DNA of 64,000 nucleotides from BOG-1155 sp050012495 (lineage in GTDB: Bacteria; Desulfobacterota; Syntrophorhabdia; Syntrophorhabdales; WCHB1-27). The translations under genes were made by a program, and so were the position numbers. Shown here in pieces: positions 43,767 to 52,987 of this stretch (its first letter is position 1; each line of letters opens with the position of its first letter). The stretch covers positions 11,284 to 75,283 of the forward strand of contig JBEKHB010000023.1 in NCBI GenBank assembly GCA_050012495.1, given 5' to 3'. The notes under the pieces are model-generated. The model was not told the origin of the DNA and made no database searches. It was given only the letters and a program-made list of their open reading frames with translations.

Positions 43767-45005
43767 TCAACGCAGGGCTTCGGCGACGGCACCAAAGAAA
43801 TCGAAAGGAATGGGAGGGACCGGCCTCGATTGCGAGCTAAGCAGAACGATGACCAGATGTTCTCGCGGATTTACATACATAAACTGTCCGAAGATCCCGG
43901 CAGCCACATAGGCTCCTTTGTGGATTTCCCCTGTTTCGGGCTTTGGCATCCACCACATGTACCCATAGTCGTAAGGAAGTTTATGCCCTGCAAAAAGAAT
44001 GGGTATGTCCAGTGGCTTAGTCGCATCAGCCATCCACCCATCGGGCAATACTTTGGTTCCACCGATCTGGCCATCGCCCAAGACGAACAATCCAAAACGA
44101 CCTAAGTCTCGTAGCGTTGCGGAAAGGCCGCTCCCACCGGCTTCAATACCGTTCGGCGCTTCCACCCACCAAGTCGCATCTCTTTCCATGCCGTATTTTG
44201 CCCAGATTTTTTCCGACAGGTACTCGGAAACGGGACGTTTAATTGCGGCGCGGAGCAAAGCTCCCGCGATAGACGTCTCACCCGTACTGTAGTTCGCGAT
44301 ACTTCCCGGAGCTCCGACCCTCGGCAGGCTTCCCATATATTTCAGTATCGCGCCTGGTTCCCAGTTAATCTGGTATTCAAGTAACTTGCGCCGGTCTGAA
44401 GCGGGATTGGTATAGGTTTCATCCCACTTCACACCGGACGCCATGTGCAACAGTTGCCGGATGGTTACCCCGTCATAGGCTGTTTTGGCCAGTTCCGGCA
44501 GGTATTTCACCACGGGATCATCCACACTTTTAATGTGGCCATCCTTGACGGCTGCGCCAATCAGTGTAGTCGTTACCGCTTTCGTTATCGAAAAAAATAT
44601 CCATCGCGTGGCATCATTGATTCCCAGTTCATAGTTTTCAAAGGCGATCTTCCCGTCCTTCAAGACTAACAACCCGGCGATCCGATTCATGGAAAGGTAA
44701 TCGAATAGATTGATTGTTTGGGTTCCACTCTTAATTTTAAGTGCGTTTATGTCGAGCGGATTCCGGGCCGGGGGGAGGGGATGTACTTTCAGTCCACGGT
44801 TGACGGTCCGGGTAGGAAACAAACGGTCGAAATTGCTAAAGGCCCGAACCTGCTCATCCGGGAATAAGCAGCCATCATATAGTGAACGAACGCCGGGCAT
44901 CGTGTCTTCGGCTGCCACGCCGGCAACTTCTGCCAAAAGAATGATACCAAACCCAAAGATAGCCAATATTCCCAGAAACCCCGAACCTTGCCTCAAAATC
45001 TTCAT
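43767..45005 (-). CDS. Exported beta-lactamase-family serine hydrolase
   Basis: 412-residue penicillin-binding-like hydrolase with signal peptide (GILAIFGFGIILLAEVAGVAA). The SxxK nucleophile motif is FFSITKAV; ANYSTGETS occupies the Y-x-N position as YST, as in 6-aminohexanoate-dimer hydrolase (NylB)-type enzymes; WWVEAPNGIEAGGSGL and YGYMWW follow. It probably hydrolyses an amide or ester in the periplasm, matching the amidase and nitrilases of the cluster. ATG start; 237 bp separate it from the amidase gene, with nothing recognisable in the gap. Confidence 0.82.
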   Translation of the reverse strand: MKILRQGSGFLGILAIFGFGIILLAEVAGVAAEDTMPGVRSLYDGCLFPDEQVRAFSNFDRLFPTRTVNRGLKVHPLPPARNPLDINALKIKSGTQTINLFDYLSMNRIAGLLVLKDGKIAFENYELGINDATRWIFFSITKAVTTTLIGAAVKDGHIKSVDDPVVKYLPELAKTAYDGVTIRQLLHMASGVKWDETYTNPASDRRKLLEYQINWEPGAILKYMGSLPRVGAPGSIANYSTGETSIAGALLRAAIKRPVSEYLSEKIWAKYGMERDATWWVEAPNGIEAGGSGLSATLRDLGRFGLFVLGDGQIGGTKVLPDGWMADATKPLDIPILFAGHKLPYDYGYMWWMPKPETGEIHKGAYVAAGIFGQFMYVNPREHLVIVLLSSQSRPVPPIPFDFFGAVAEALR

Positions 45006-45242
45006 TATAAGCCCTTTTCCGTAATGGATTGATAGACATTGATAAGAAACTCATGTTCCGGATGACCTCATTATAAAAACTCTTTCCGGCAGGAAAAGAA
45101 CCTTACCCACACTTTCGCCTACCTCTACAAAGAGTGGGGTCCGCCCGGGAGGCATGAATATGTGTACCCCTGCCGCGTATCGCCACCGCTATAAACGCGT
45201 ATCGTTTCTCCTGCCTGAAATAGTGCTTTGCCAAATCAGGCT

Positions 45243-46814
45243 CTAAGCAATCTTTGCCACCACCTCTGCTAAGGCTGGCCGCCGCTTCCAGATAGTGCCG
45301 CTTGCCTCCTGGAATGCATACCCAAGCTGCAACACGCCGAAATCGTCCTGATGACGCCCGACAATCTGAACGCCTACCGGCAGGCCGCTTTGCGAGAACC
45401 CGCAAGGGACCGAGAGCGCAGGGTTGCCGATGGTCGAAATATACGAAGCCGACTTCATCCAGTCGATATAGCTATTCATCTTCACGCCCTCAATCTCGGT
45501 GGGATATTCCATCTTGACATCGAAGGGCAGCACCTGGCTCACCGGGAGGACTATAAACTCATACTTCTCCATGAACTGCCGGACCCTATGGTAGAGTGCC
45601 GTTCGCTTCAGTTCCAACCGGGCGAGTTGGGGACCCGTCTGGGCGTATCCCTGCTCGATGTTCCAGATCACCGTGTCCTTGACCTTGCGCCGCACGTCCA
45701 TGTTCTTTACCATGTCCCCAAGACCGCCTTCCAAAAACCACGCCCGATGAGCATTAAAAATCTCGTTCGCATCCGAGTAGTCCGGCTCTGCATCCTCAAT
45801 AATACACCCGAGCGATTCGAACCATTTTCGAGACGAATCGACCGTCTCCTTGACCGCACGCTCGTAAGGCAGCCCTAAAGTGGCCCAGGCGATGCGGGTA
45901 CCCTTAAAGCTGCGGGCGAGGGGTTGGGCAAATTTGCTGCCCGGTTCAGTGATGCTTATAGGCGATCTCGGATCAGGGCCGGCGATGGCCGTCATGAAAA
46001 GCGCGATGTCCTGAACGGTACGCGCCATAGGGCCGTGAACACCAAGGGTAAACCATCCCATTGGAAGCGGCCAGGAGGGCACCCTCCCCGGCGACGGGCG
46101 CAACCCGACTACGTTACAGAAGCTTCCCGGGTTGCGGAGCGACCCGCCCATGTCGCTTCCGTCGGCCAGTGGGACCATGCCGCAGGCGAGGGCTACGGCC
46201 CCGCCGCCGGTGCTGCCGCCGCAGGTCTTGGTAAGGTCGTAGGGGTTCAGCGTAGGCCCGAAGACGGCGTTAAAGGTCTGTGAGCCTGCCCCAAACTCGG
46301 GACAATTGCTCTTTCCGACCATGATCGCGCCCGCCTTCTTTTCCCGCTCCACGATAATCGAGTCGAGATTGGGAACATTATCCTTCATGAGAAGCGAACC
46401 GGACGTAGTCCTGACGCCCTTGGTCGGCTCCAAATCTTTGACTGTAACGGGAAGGCCGTGAAGAGGCCCAAGGGTTTTCCCCTTTGCCATCGCCTCATCC
46501 GCTTCCCGGGCTCGCGCCAGAAGCTGTTCCGCGGGTATCAGCGTGACGATGGCGTTCACCTTTGAATTAACCCGATCGATCTGCTTTAGTGTGGCCTCCA
46601 TAACCTCCCGGGCGGACAGCTTTTTCTTTTGCACGAGTACGGCCATTTCGGTTGCTGTCATAAAACAGATATCCGGGTCGGATATGGTTGTGTAATTCCT
46701 CGCATCCGGTGCTCCGAGAACACCCGACGCGAACATCTGCCCCCCTGCCGCGGCTCCTAATAAGGCTCCGCCAAGCTTTAGTACGGTTCGCCGCGTGATC
46801 TTCCTCTCATCCAT
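45243..46814 (-). CDS. Tat-exported amidase-signature enzyme
   Basis: About 523 residues. Twin-arginine signal (ITRRTVLKLGGALLGAAAGG) then an amidase-signature domain: catalytic Lys near 126 (GLPVTVKDL), Ser near 201 (TCGGSTGGGAVAL) and the GSDMGGSLRNP region with Ser near 225; LPVGVQIVGRHQDD at the end. It should cleave an amide outside the cytoplasm. The ATG at 46814 is 6 bp after GGAGGGG. Lies 48 bp downstream of the aldehyde oxidoreductase gene and likely in the same transcript. Confidence 0.9.
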   Translation of the reverse strand: MDERKITRRTVLKLGGALLGAAAGGQMFASGVLGAPDARNYTTISDPDICFMTATEMAVLVQKKKLSAREVMEATLKQIDRVNSKVNAIVTLIPAEQLLARAREADEAMAKGKTLGPLHGLPVTVKDLEPTKGVRTTSGSLLMKDNVPNLDSIIVEREKKAGAIMVGKSNCPEFGAGSQTFNAVFGPTLNPYDLTKTCGGSTGGGAVALACGMVPLADGSDMGGSLRNPGSFCNVVGLRPSPGRVPSWPLPMGWFTLGVHGPMARTVQDIALFMTAIAGPDPRSPISITEPGSKFAQPLARSFKGTRIAWATLGLPYERAVKETVDSSRKWFESLGCIIEDAEPDYSDANEIFNAHRAWFLEGGLGDMVKNMDVRRKVKDTVIWNIEQGYAQTGPQLARLELKRTALYHRVRQFMEKYEFIVLPVSQVLPFDVKMEYPTEIEGVKMNSYIDWMKSASYISTIGNPALSVPCGFSQSGLPVGVQIVGRHQDDFGVLQLGYAFQEASGTIWKRRPALAEVVAKIA

Positions 46815-46862
46815 CACTCACCCCTCCTCGGATAGCCTCAACCCCTCGCCTCCGTACGAGGG

Positions 46863-48575
46863 CTAGAACTGAAGCGCCGAATCGAGCTCTGATTCCGGTA
46901 CGTCAAAGGTAAGGCCCGACGGTACCAACGGTTCCTCTGTGAAGAAACGCGGAAGGCGGTCGTCCTTGCTCGTAAAACCGGCCGCCTCATTAAATCCCTT
47001 TTCTGTCTTCAGCACTGAAGCGCCCAGGCTCATCAGGTAAGCGTCATCGGCCGACTGGCCCGTGACCGCAGCCGCACATGCGATCAGGTGCTTCTGCAAG
47101 TCCGGCATGTCGAGCAGCGGGAGAGAGGCAAAAAGACAGATGCCAAGGCTGTCAACCGCGGCGAAGTACCGCTGCAGAAAGCCGGACACCGGTCCTTGCC
47201 CCGTTGGAGCAGCTGGATTGTACTCGGGGTTCATGGGACTGGGGAGCGCGTTTCCACAGGTATGGTCGGCACCCATGGGGGAGGTGGCGTAGGTCACGCC
47301 TGTGCCTTTCAGCAGGCGGGGATCGTAGCCCGCGAGGGATTGACCCTTTACCTGCGGAACCCTCTTCACCTTGAGCTTCTTACCCGTGGCAACGCAGCCA
47401 TTGCCGATCATCGCTGCCTTCCCTATGCCTTTGCCCGCCTGCTCGATGAGGGCATAAGCGGCCTTTGCGTCTCCCCACGGAAGCAGGCCGCCCTCCATCG
47501 CCACTGCCACGGCAGCGCCTATCTCCATCGTATCAAGGCCCAGGTCATTACAGAGGCGGTTAATCCGCGCGACTTCGTCAAGGCTGGCAATGGCACAGTT
47601 GGAGCCCACAAGGGCTAAGGTCTCATACTCCAGACCGGAGACAATCTCCCCACCTTTCTCATCGGTATAGACGTTGGAGCATCCTATGACGCAGCCGTTC
47701 ATGCAGCGGTGAACCGCTTTGCTGTTCGGCCTTTTCGCCATAGTTTCGACCATAAACTCCCCGGAGATCTTCTCCGCGCCGTCGAACTGACCTGATGAGT
47801 AATTCTTTGTCGGCAGACAGCCGGCGGTGTTGATCATCATGACAAGGATAGGAGTCCCAAGCTGTTTCAGACCCTCCATAAGCGGATGAGAGAGTATCCC
47901 CTTGGTGAGATCGCCTGCTGCTTCCTTCAGCTTTGCCTCGTCGCTGATCTCTACCCCAGCGGCGCCCGCATCATCGATGACAACGGCCTTGAGGTTCTTC
48001 GAACCCATCACGGCACCAAGGCCGCCGCGGGCGGCCATCCTGATCTGGAAATCAGGGGACGTCGTGGAGACCGACGCAGCCTTGAGCTGCCCCTCCCCGG
48101 CTGGCCCTATGCTGATGATAGCGACCCCATCGCCGTGCTCGGCCTTCAGCTTATTGATCGTCTCATAATTGCCCAGGCCTTTGAGACCCTTTGCAGGAAT
48201 AAAAGTGACGCCGTGCCCGGTCACTTTTACCGTCACGGCATCCTTCGCGACGCCCTCCACAATGATCCCGTAAATGCCGAGTCTCGCCATCTTCGCAGCC
48301 GCAGCCCCTCCAGAATTGGCCTCTTTTATCGTGTTCGTCAAAGGGCTCTTCGCGCCCACTGAAAGGCGGCTGCTATTGGGAGCGATGGTGCCTGCCAGGA
48401 TACCCGGAGCGAAAACCAGTTTGTTCTCTTTCCCAAGGGCGTCCGCCGTGGGAGGGACTTCCTCGGCCACGATCTTTGACGTAAGTCCTCGACCGCCAAG
48501 GTTCTTGTACACAGGCGGCACATCCTCATAACGGTACTGACTTTTCGTAAGGTCGATACGCAGCAGTCTTCTCAT
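46863..48575 (-). CDS. Aldehyde:ferredoxin oxidoreductase (tungsten/molybdopterin)
   Basis: AOR-family enzyme of 570 residues that oxidises aldehydes to acids with ferredoxin. N-terminus MRRLLRIDLTKSQYRYEDVP, FAPGILAGTIAPNSSRLSVG, pterin-binding ARGGLGAVMGSKNLKAV, Fe-S ligands CMNGCVIGC and a later Cys in DSLGICLF. The ATG at 48575 follows GGGAGGAACAC; the frame is open further upstream without a better start. In this cluster it would oxidise the aldehyde made by the aminotransferase. A 5' stub of a related gene survives at 54260-54334. Confidence 0.92.
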   Translation of the reverse strand: MRRLLRIDLTKSQYRYEDVPPVYKNLGGRGLTSKIVAEEVPPTADALGKENKLVFAPGILAGTIAPNSSRLSVGAKSPLTNTIKEANSGGAAAAKMARLGIYGIIVEGVAKDAVTVKVTGHGVTFIPAKGLKGLGNYETINKLKAEHGDGVAIISIGPAGEGQLKAASVSTTSPDFQIRMAARGGLGAVMGSKNLKAVVIDDAGAAGVEISDEAKLKEAAGDLTKGILSHPLMEGLKQLGTPILVMMINTAGCLPTKNYSSGQFDGAEKISGEFMVETMAKRPNSKAVHRCMNGCVIGCSNVYTDEKGGEIVSGLEYETLALVGSNCAIASLDEVARINRLCNDLGLDTMEIGAAVAVAMEGGLLPWGDAKAAYALIEQAGKGIGKAAMIGNGCVATGKKLKVKRVPQVKGQSLAGYDPRLLKGTGVTYATSPMGADHTCGNALPSPMNPEYNPAAPTGQGPVSGFLQRYFAAVDSLGICLFASLPLLDMPDLQKHLIACAAAVTGQSADDAYLMSLGASVLKTEKGFNEAAGFTSKDDRLPRFFTEEPLVPSGLTFDVPESELDSALQF

Positions 48576-48833
48576 TGTGTTCCTCCCTATGTCTAGATTT
48601 TCAGCTGGGTGCGTAAGGCCGGATAGCCAGGCTGTCCTATCCTTCTTCCATTGCGTCATTTCCTCACCTCTCAACACCATTCAAAATGGCGCTCTCAAGG
48701 TACGCTCTTTCTCAATCAGGGAGGGCAAGCAAGTACAATGCTGGGCCGCGCCTAGACGCAAAGAAGGTTTTCAGTTGCCTGCACGCCGCCAATGGGGCAG
48801 CCATGCTCCATTATTCAGCATCTTGCACGCGTC

Positions 48834-48887
48834 AGGTGCGGTGCACCGGCAGACGGCGTTATGCTCATCAGCCGGCGCACCGCACCT
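48834..48887. repeat. Long imperfect hairpin in intergenic region
   Basis: AGGTGCGGTGC...GCACCGCACCT pairs perfectly over 11 bp and continues with CCGGC/GCCGG, a 17-step stem with one mismatch and a 20-nt loop, extended outward by TGCACG/CGTGCA. It lies just after the first nitrilase stop. There is no T-tract, so it is not a classical terminator. The rest of 48576-48897 holds nothing recognisable. Confidence 0.6.
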
Positions 48888-48897
48888 CGTGCATCCG

Positions 48898-49893
48898 TCA
48901 ATACGGCTTTATCTGAGAAGGATTGTCCACCCAGCCTGGAGAAAGGGCCTTGAAAAGCGGTCCATTCTCGATCCCCTGCTCATAAGGCGGGAAGTTCTTC
49001 ACCTTACTTAGATAGGCCCAATACTTCAGAAAAGTGAACCCTCCGGCAAAAGAACCCTTTTCCCTCACTCGTGTTACCATGTCCAGATCCAAAACGGCGG
49101 TCGTGAAGGACTCTGCATTGCCGAGCTTTTCCACCACGCGGCCCTCAGGGTCGATGATGGATGAAAGGCCATTCGCCATTGGAGCGGCAGCATTACAGTC
49201 CACCACCCAGAGCTGATTTTCCTGGGCCCTGGTCTGAACAATCGGGATTCTGCATCGCTCGCCCCCCTCTGAGTCATCCTGATAAGTGGGCTTAATGATT
49301 ACCTCGGCTCCCATCCACGTAAGCGTTCTCGCTACTTCAGGATACATGGCGTCGTAGCAGATCATCACCCCTATTCGACCCTTTCCGGGGATATCAAAAA
49401 CTACAAATTGATTACCGGGCTCCGAGGCTTCGATCGGTCTTGCGGGAAATAACTTGCGATATTTTGCGACTATCTTCCCCTCCGGAGAGATCACGATCAG
49501 CGTATTATGTAGTTTGCCGTTGTCCGCCCTTTCAAGCAACGTCCCGGGGATTAACCACACCTTGAGGTCCTTCGCCAATTTCATCAGCGCCTGCGTCGTG
49601 GGGCCGGCCGGAACCGCTTCCGCCACCTTCGCATACTCTACGGGATCACACGGTCCCTGTATGCACACCTCCGGGAATACGATGAGATCAGGGTTCTTCA
49701 GTGCCTTGATGACGTGTGCGTACGCCGTTATCTTCCCCAGGTTCGTCGCAACCCTTTTCGCGAGGTCCGGGTCGAAGTTGCAGTCAAGCTGGGCCATCGC
49801 CACAGCCAGAAGTCTTTCTGCATGCACGTTCGTGACACTCACTCCAATGATGACAGCCAAAAAGATAACCAGACCACAAATGAATTTCTTCAT
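48898..49893 (-). CDS. Exported nitrilase-superfamily amidohydrolase, copy 1
   Basis: 331 residues. Signal peptide (FICGLVIFLAVIIGVSVTNVHA) then a carbon-nitrogen hydrolase domain with the Glu-Lys-Cys triad: E75 (VFPEVCIQG), K147 (KYRKLFPA) and C179 (GVMICYDAMYPEV). Nitrilase-family enzymes are usually cytoplasmic, so the signal peptide is notable. Close paralogue of the next gene; differences cluster in the substrate half (YQDDSEGGERCRIP). ATG behind AAAAGGAGGGG. Likely hydrolyses an amide or carbamoyl compound in the periplasm. Confidence 0.9.
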   Translation of the reverse strand: MKKFICGLVIFLAVIIGVSVTNVHAERLLAVAMAQLDCNFDPDLAKRVATNLGKITAYAHVIKALKNPDLIVFPEVCIQGPCDPVEYAKVAEAVPAGPTTQALMKLAKDLKVWLIPGTLLERADNGKLHNTLIVISPEGKIVAKYRKLFPARPIEASEPGNQFVVFDIPGKGRIGVMICYDAMYPEVARTLTWMGAEVIIKPTYQDDSEGGERCRIPIVQTRAQENQLWVVDCNAAAPMANGLSSIIDPEGRVVEKLGNAESFTTAVLDLDMVTRVREKGSFAGGFTFLKYWAYLSKVKNFPPYEQGIENGPLFKALSPGWVDNPSQIKPY

Positions 49894-50010
49894 TACACAC
49901 CCCTCCTTTTCGAATTCAACACTCGTTTGGTTCCATGCTGTGCCTGCCGCCGGGTCATTTTCTTACGTCCCGCTTCTCACCTTCTCCCCATGCCTGCCTG
50001 TTCTCGTCCG

Positions 50011-50064
50011 TCATTCGTGTAAAGCCTTCTCGTATGCTTCGGCCCTGAATAGGCCTTCCCTCTG
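50011..50064 (-). pseudogene. C-terminal stub of an amino-acid permease gene
   Basis: About 17 codons reading GLFRAEAYEKALHE-stop, matching the end of the permease remnant at 51187-51413 (GLFRPEPYEEALHE). It lies between the two nitrilase copies, showing that the duplicated unit was permease plus nitrilase. Confidence 0.6.
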
Positions 50065-50076
50065 GTCGGGATGGTT

Positions 50077-51069
50077 TCAATACGGCTTTATCTGAGAAGG
50101 GTTGTCCACCCAGCCGGGAGAAAGGGCCTTGAAAAGGGGGCCATTCTCAAGCCCCTGGGTATAGGGCGGAAAGTTTTTCACTTTTGCCATGCGAGCCCAG
50201 TGCTTAAGGATCGTAAAGCCTGCAAAAGACCCCTTTTCCCTGACCCGTGTTACCATGTCCAGATCCAAAACGGCGGTCGTGAAGGACTCCACATTGCCGA
50301 GCTTTTCCACTACGCGCCCTTCAGGGTCAATGATGGCTGAAATGCCATTCGCCATCGGGGCCGCAGCATTGACGGACACCACCCATGCCTGATTTTGGAT
50401 GGCCATTGCTTGAACAATCGGCATGTGGGCCCGTTCTCCCCCCTCCGAATCATCCTGATAGGTAACTTTAATCATTACCTCTGCTCCCATCCATGCGAGT
50501 GTCCTTGCCACCTCCGGAAACCAACCGTCGTAACAGATCATCAGCCCTACCCGTCCTTTACCGGGGATATCGAAAACGACGAATTCAGTACCGGGCTCCG
50601 AGGACTCAATCGGTCTTGCGGGAAACATCTTGTGATATTTTGCGACCATCTTCCCCTCCGGAGAGATCACGATGGCCGTATTGTAGAGTTTGCCGTCGTC
50701 CGCCCTTTCAAGCAACGTCCCGGGAATTAACCACACCTTGAGGTCCTTCGCCAGTTTCATCAGCGCCTGCGTCGTGGGGCCTGCCGGAACCGCTTCCGCC
50801 ACCTTCGCATACTCTACGGGATCACACGGTCCCTGTATGCACACCTCCGGGAATATGATGAGATCAGGGTTCTTCAGTGCCTTAATTATTTGTGCGTACG
50901 CGGTTACCTTCCCCACGTTGGTCGCAACCCTTTTCGAGAGGTCCGGGTCGAAGTTGCAGTCAAGCTGGGCCATCGCCACAGCCAGAAGTCTTTCTGCATG
51001 CACGTTCGTGACACTCACTCCAATGATGACAGCCAAAAAGATAACCAGGCTACAAATGAATTTTTTCAT
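50077..51069 (-). CDS. Exported nitrilase-superfamily amidohydrolase, copy 2
   Basis: 330 residues, the tandem paralogue of 48898-49893 with the same signal peptide and near-identical first 140 residues. Triad Glu in IFPEVCIQG, Lys in KYHKMFPA and Cys in GLMICYDGWFPEV are kept. Divergence is greater around the active site and in the second half (TYQDDSEGGERAHMP, MAIQNQAWVV), so the two may differ in substrate. Even the ~80 bp before each start are alike, marking a tandem duplication. Confidence 0.9.
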   Translation of the reverse strand: MKKFICSLVIFLAVIIGVSVTNVHAERLLAVAMAQLDCNFDPDLSKRVATNVGKVTAYAQIIKALKNPDLIIFPEVCIQGPCDPVEYAKVAEAVPAGPTTQALMKLAKDLKVWLIPGTLLERADDGKLYNTAIVISPEGKMVAKYHKMFPARPIESSEPGTEFVVFDIPGKGRVGLMICYDGWFPEVARTLAWMGAEVMIKVTYQDDSEGGERAHMPIVQAMAIQNQAWVVSVNAAAPMANGISAIIDPEGRVVEKLGNVESFTTAVLDLDMVTRVREKGSFAGFTILKHWARMAKVKNFPPYTQGLENGPLFKALSPGWVDNPSQIKPY

Positions 51070-51186
51070 TACAAACCCCTCCTTTTCGAATTCAACACTC
51101 GTTTGGTTCCATGCTGTGCCTGCTGCCGCGTCATTTTTTTACGTCCCGCTTCTCACCTCCTGCCCGTTCCTATCTGTTCTCGTCTT

Positions 51187-51413
51187 TCATTCGTGCAAGG
51201 CCTCTTCATAGGGCTCGGGCCTGAACAGCCCTTTCTTCATCTTGAACTTGCACCAGAGAAACGCATACAATGCCGTGCCACAATAAAACTGTAGCCTCCT
51301 ACGCCCACGCCTTGCCCTAACGATACCAGGGTGGTAGATGCGACGAAGACGCCTGCGGCGGTCGCCAATAGGGAGGGAAAGCCTAAAATACCTTTCTGAA
51401 GCTCTTGTGCCAT
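51187..51413 (-). pseudogene. Internally deleted APC-type permease gene
   Basis: Begins at ATG 51413 behind a good GGAGG site with an N-terminal membrane segment (MAQELQKGILGFPSLL, then a hydrophobic helix) and, after a junction near 51280 and a frame change, ends with LYAFLWCKFKMKKGLFRPEP and a stop. The central ~400 codons are missing. This was probably the transporter partner of nitrilase copy 2. Confidence 0.65.
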
Positions 51414-51467
51414 CGGGCCTCCTCGTCCCCGGGATTGCTCTCCGGTTCCATTCTGGTAGTGTGATCC

Positions 51468-51494
51468 GGCTGCTGCCCTATTATGGCAGCAGCC
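51468..51494. other. Hairpin after the aminotransferase gene
   Basis: GGCTGCTGCC/GGCAGCAGCC, a perfect 10-bp stem with a 7-nt loop, about 25 bp after the aminotransferase stop. No T-tract follows on the minus strand; it may stabilise or attenuate the transcript rather than end it. Confidence 0.5.
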
Positions 51495-51519
51495 GCTCTT
51501 TCGTAGGATTATCTCATGT

Positions 51520-52917
51520 TCATTTCTGCAGATCCTTCTCCTGTTCCTTCGCGAGGCCGATGAACGTCTCCGCCGCCTTTTCAAAGTATGCTTTCGAGGT
51601 TGTCAGAGGCGGCATAAACCGGAATACGTTGCCGTATCGACCGCAAATAAAGTTGAGGATGCCCTTATCCTTCAGCGCCACCATAAGATTAAAGGACTTC
51701 TCCGGATCAATGGGTTCCCGCGTTTTCTTGTCTTTCACCAGTTCCACGGAAAGCATGAAGCCCTTTCCTCGCACCTCTCCCATCACCGGGCTCTTCTCCA
51801 TAGCCTTTTTGAATATATCCTTTATCTGGCCGCCTACGATCTCCGCCCTCTTCATGAGCTCGTCCTTGGGATCGGTCATGATCTCGATGTTCGTGAGAGC
51901 AACGGCGCACGCAAGGGCGTTTCCGGGAAATGTGGCGGGCTGCGAACCCACTTCAAGCTTTGACTGGTACTCCGCTTTGACCGTTACGCCAGTGAGCGGC
52001 AGCTCACCCGCAACCCCCTTGCCCCATACGAGCATATCGGGTTCCACGTCGTAGTGCTCTATGGACCACATCTTTCCGGTCCTGCCGAATCCGGCCTGGA
52101 TCTCGTCAACGATGAAGAGAGCGCCCGCCTTCTTGCACGCCGCGGCTACTTCCTGCACGAATTCTTTCGGTGGATCGACGTATCCTCCCTCGCCCTGCAC
52201 CGGCTCCAGGATCACGCAGGCGGGACTTGTAATGCCGGTGTATGGGGTGTTAAGGGTGTAGTCCAAAAACTTGCCGCAGACTGCCCCACACTTGGGATAC
52301 GTGAGCCCCACGAAGCAGCGGTAGCAGTACCCATAGGGCATATGGTGGGCGCCCGGTACAAAAGGTTCGTAACCTGCCCGATAGTGAGGAGAGACGGTAA
52401 GGGCCAGGGATCCGCCGTAAACGCCGTGGTATGCACCGTGGAAGGCTATCATCTCGGTTCTCTTGGTGATCATTTTTGCATACTTCAGCGCCGTATCGAC
52501 TGCCCCGCTTCCGCTGCAATCAAAAACGGTGAAGCAGTTGTCCCTCAGTCCGGGCGGCATGATCTCGCTTATTTTCTTCGCCAGCTCGGCCCTCGGCGGA
52601 CTCACCATATCGAGTGTATGCATCAGCTTGGGCGCCTGTTTCACTATGGTCTCCACGACCTTTGGGTGCGTGTGGCCCACGTTGTTCACTCCCAGGCCGC
52701 CGGTCATGTCGATAAAAATGTTGCCGTCCGGATCTTTCACGGTCGAGCCAAAGGCTTCTTGCCAGACGAACTGGAGATAACTCCCGCCTACCCTGGTAGG
52801 ACTCTCGTATTTCCACGACTTATTCCATACCTCCTGTGTTTTTGGTCCCGGGACCTTCTTTCCCACCTTTGGTGCGCCGGTGAATGATAATTTTGCTATT
52901 TCCGCTTCACTGATCAT
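51520..52917 (-). CDS. Class III PLP aminotransferase
   Basis: 465-residue omega-aminotransferase of the GABA/beta-alanine/acetylornithine group. GSGAVDTALKYA is the phosphate-binding part, FHGAYHGVYGGSLALT, the PLP Asp near 271 (FIVDEIQAGFGRTGKMW) and Lys near 300 (VWGKGVAG). Two CxxC-like pairs (YCYRCF, KCGAVCG, about 198-214) form a four-Cys insertion also seen in some archaeal-type relatives, maybe a metal site. With alanine dehydrogenase next door, pyruvate is the probable amino acceptor. ATG behind GGGAGGGGAG. Confidence 0.9.
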   Translation of the reverse strand: MISEAEIAKLSFTGAPKVGKKVPGPKTQEVWNKSWKYESPTRVGGSYLQFVWQEAFGSTVKDPDGNIFIDMTGGLGVNNVGHTHPKVVETIVKQAPKLMHTLDMVSPPRAELAKKISEIMPPGLRDNCFTVFDCSGSGAVDTALKYAKMITKRTEMIAFHGAYHGVYGGSLALTVSPHYRAGYEPFVPGAHHMPYGYCYRCFVGLTYPKCGAVCGKFLDYTLNTPYTGITSPACVILEPVQGEGGYVDPPKEFVQEVAAACKKAGALFIVDEIQAGFGRTGKMWSIEHYDVEPDMLVWGKGVAGELPLTGVTVKAEYQSKLEVGSQPATFPGNALACAVALTNIEIMTDPKDELMKRAEIVGGQIKDIFKKAMEKSPVMGEVRGKGFMLSVELVKDKKTREPIDPEKSFNLMVALKDKGILNFICGRYGNVFRFMPPLTTSKAYFEKAAETFIGLAKEQEKDLQK

Positions 52918-52987
52918 AACTCCCCTCCCGAATTATTTAGGACTGACATTCCATGGGCGCATGCGCACCCGTCTCCCTGACCTGACC

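Noticed and set aside
43431..44105. 224-codon plus-strand frame opposite the serine hydrolase
   Set aside because: No domain; it spans the enhancer palindromes and the antisense of a well-supported gene.
48728..48743. Fourth sigma-54 promoter upstream of the aldehyde oxidoreductase gene
   Set aside because: CAGCATTGTACTTGCT keeps the TTGCT end but lacks the essential GG at -24, and no GGGTA palindrome lies upstream.
48834..48887. Integron attC site
   Set aside because: The long hairpin and a GTTATGC-like box are suggestive, but the conserved core sites are not both present and no integrase or cassette is near.
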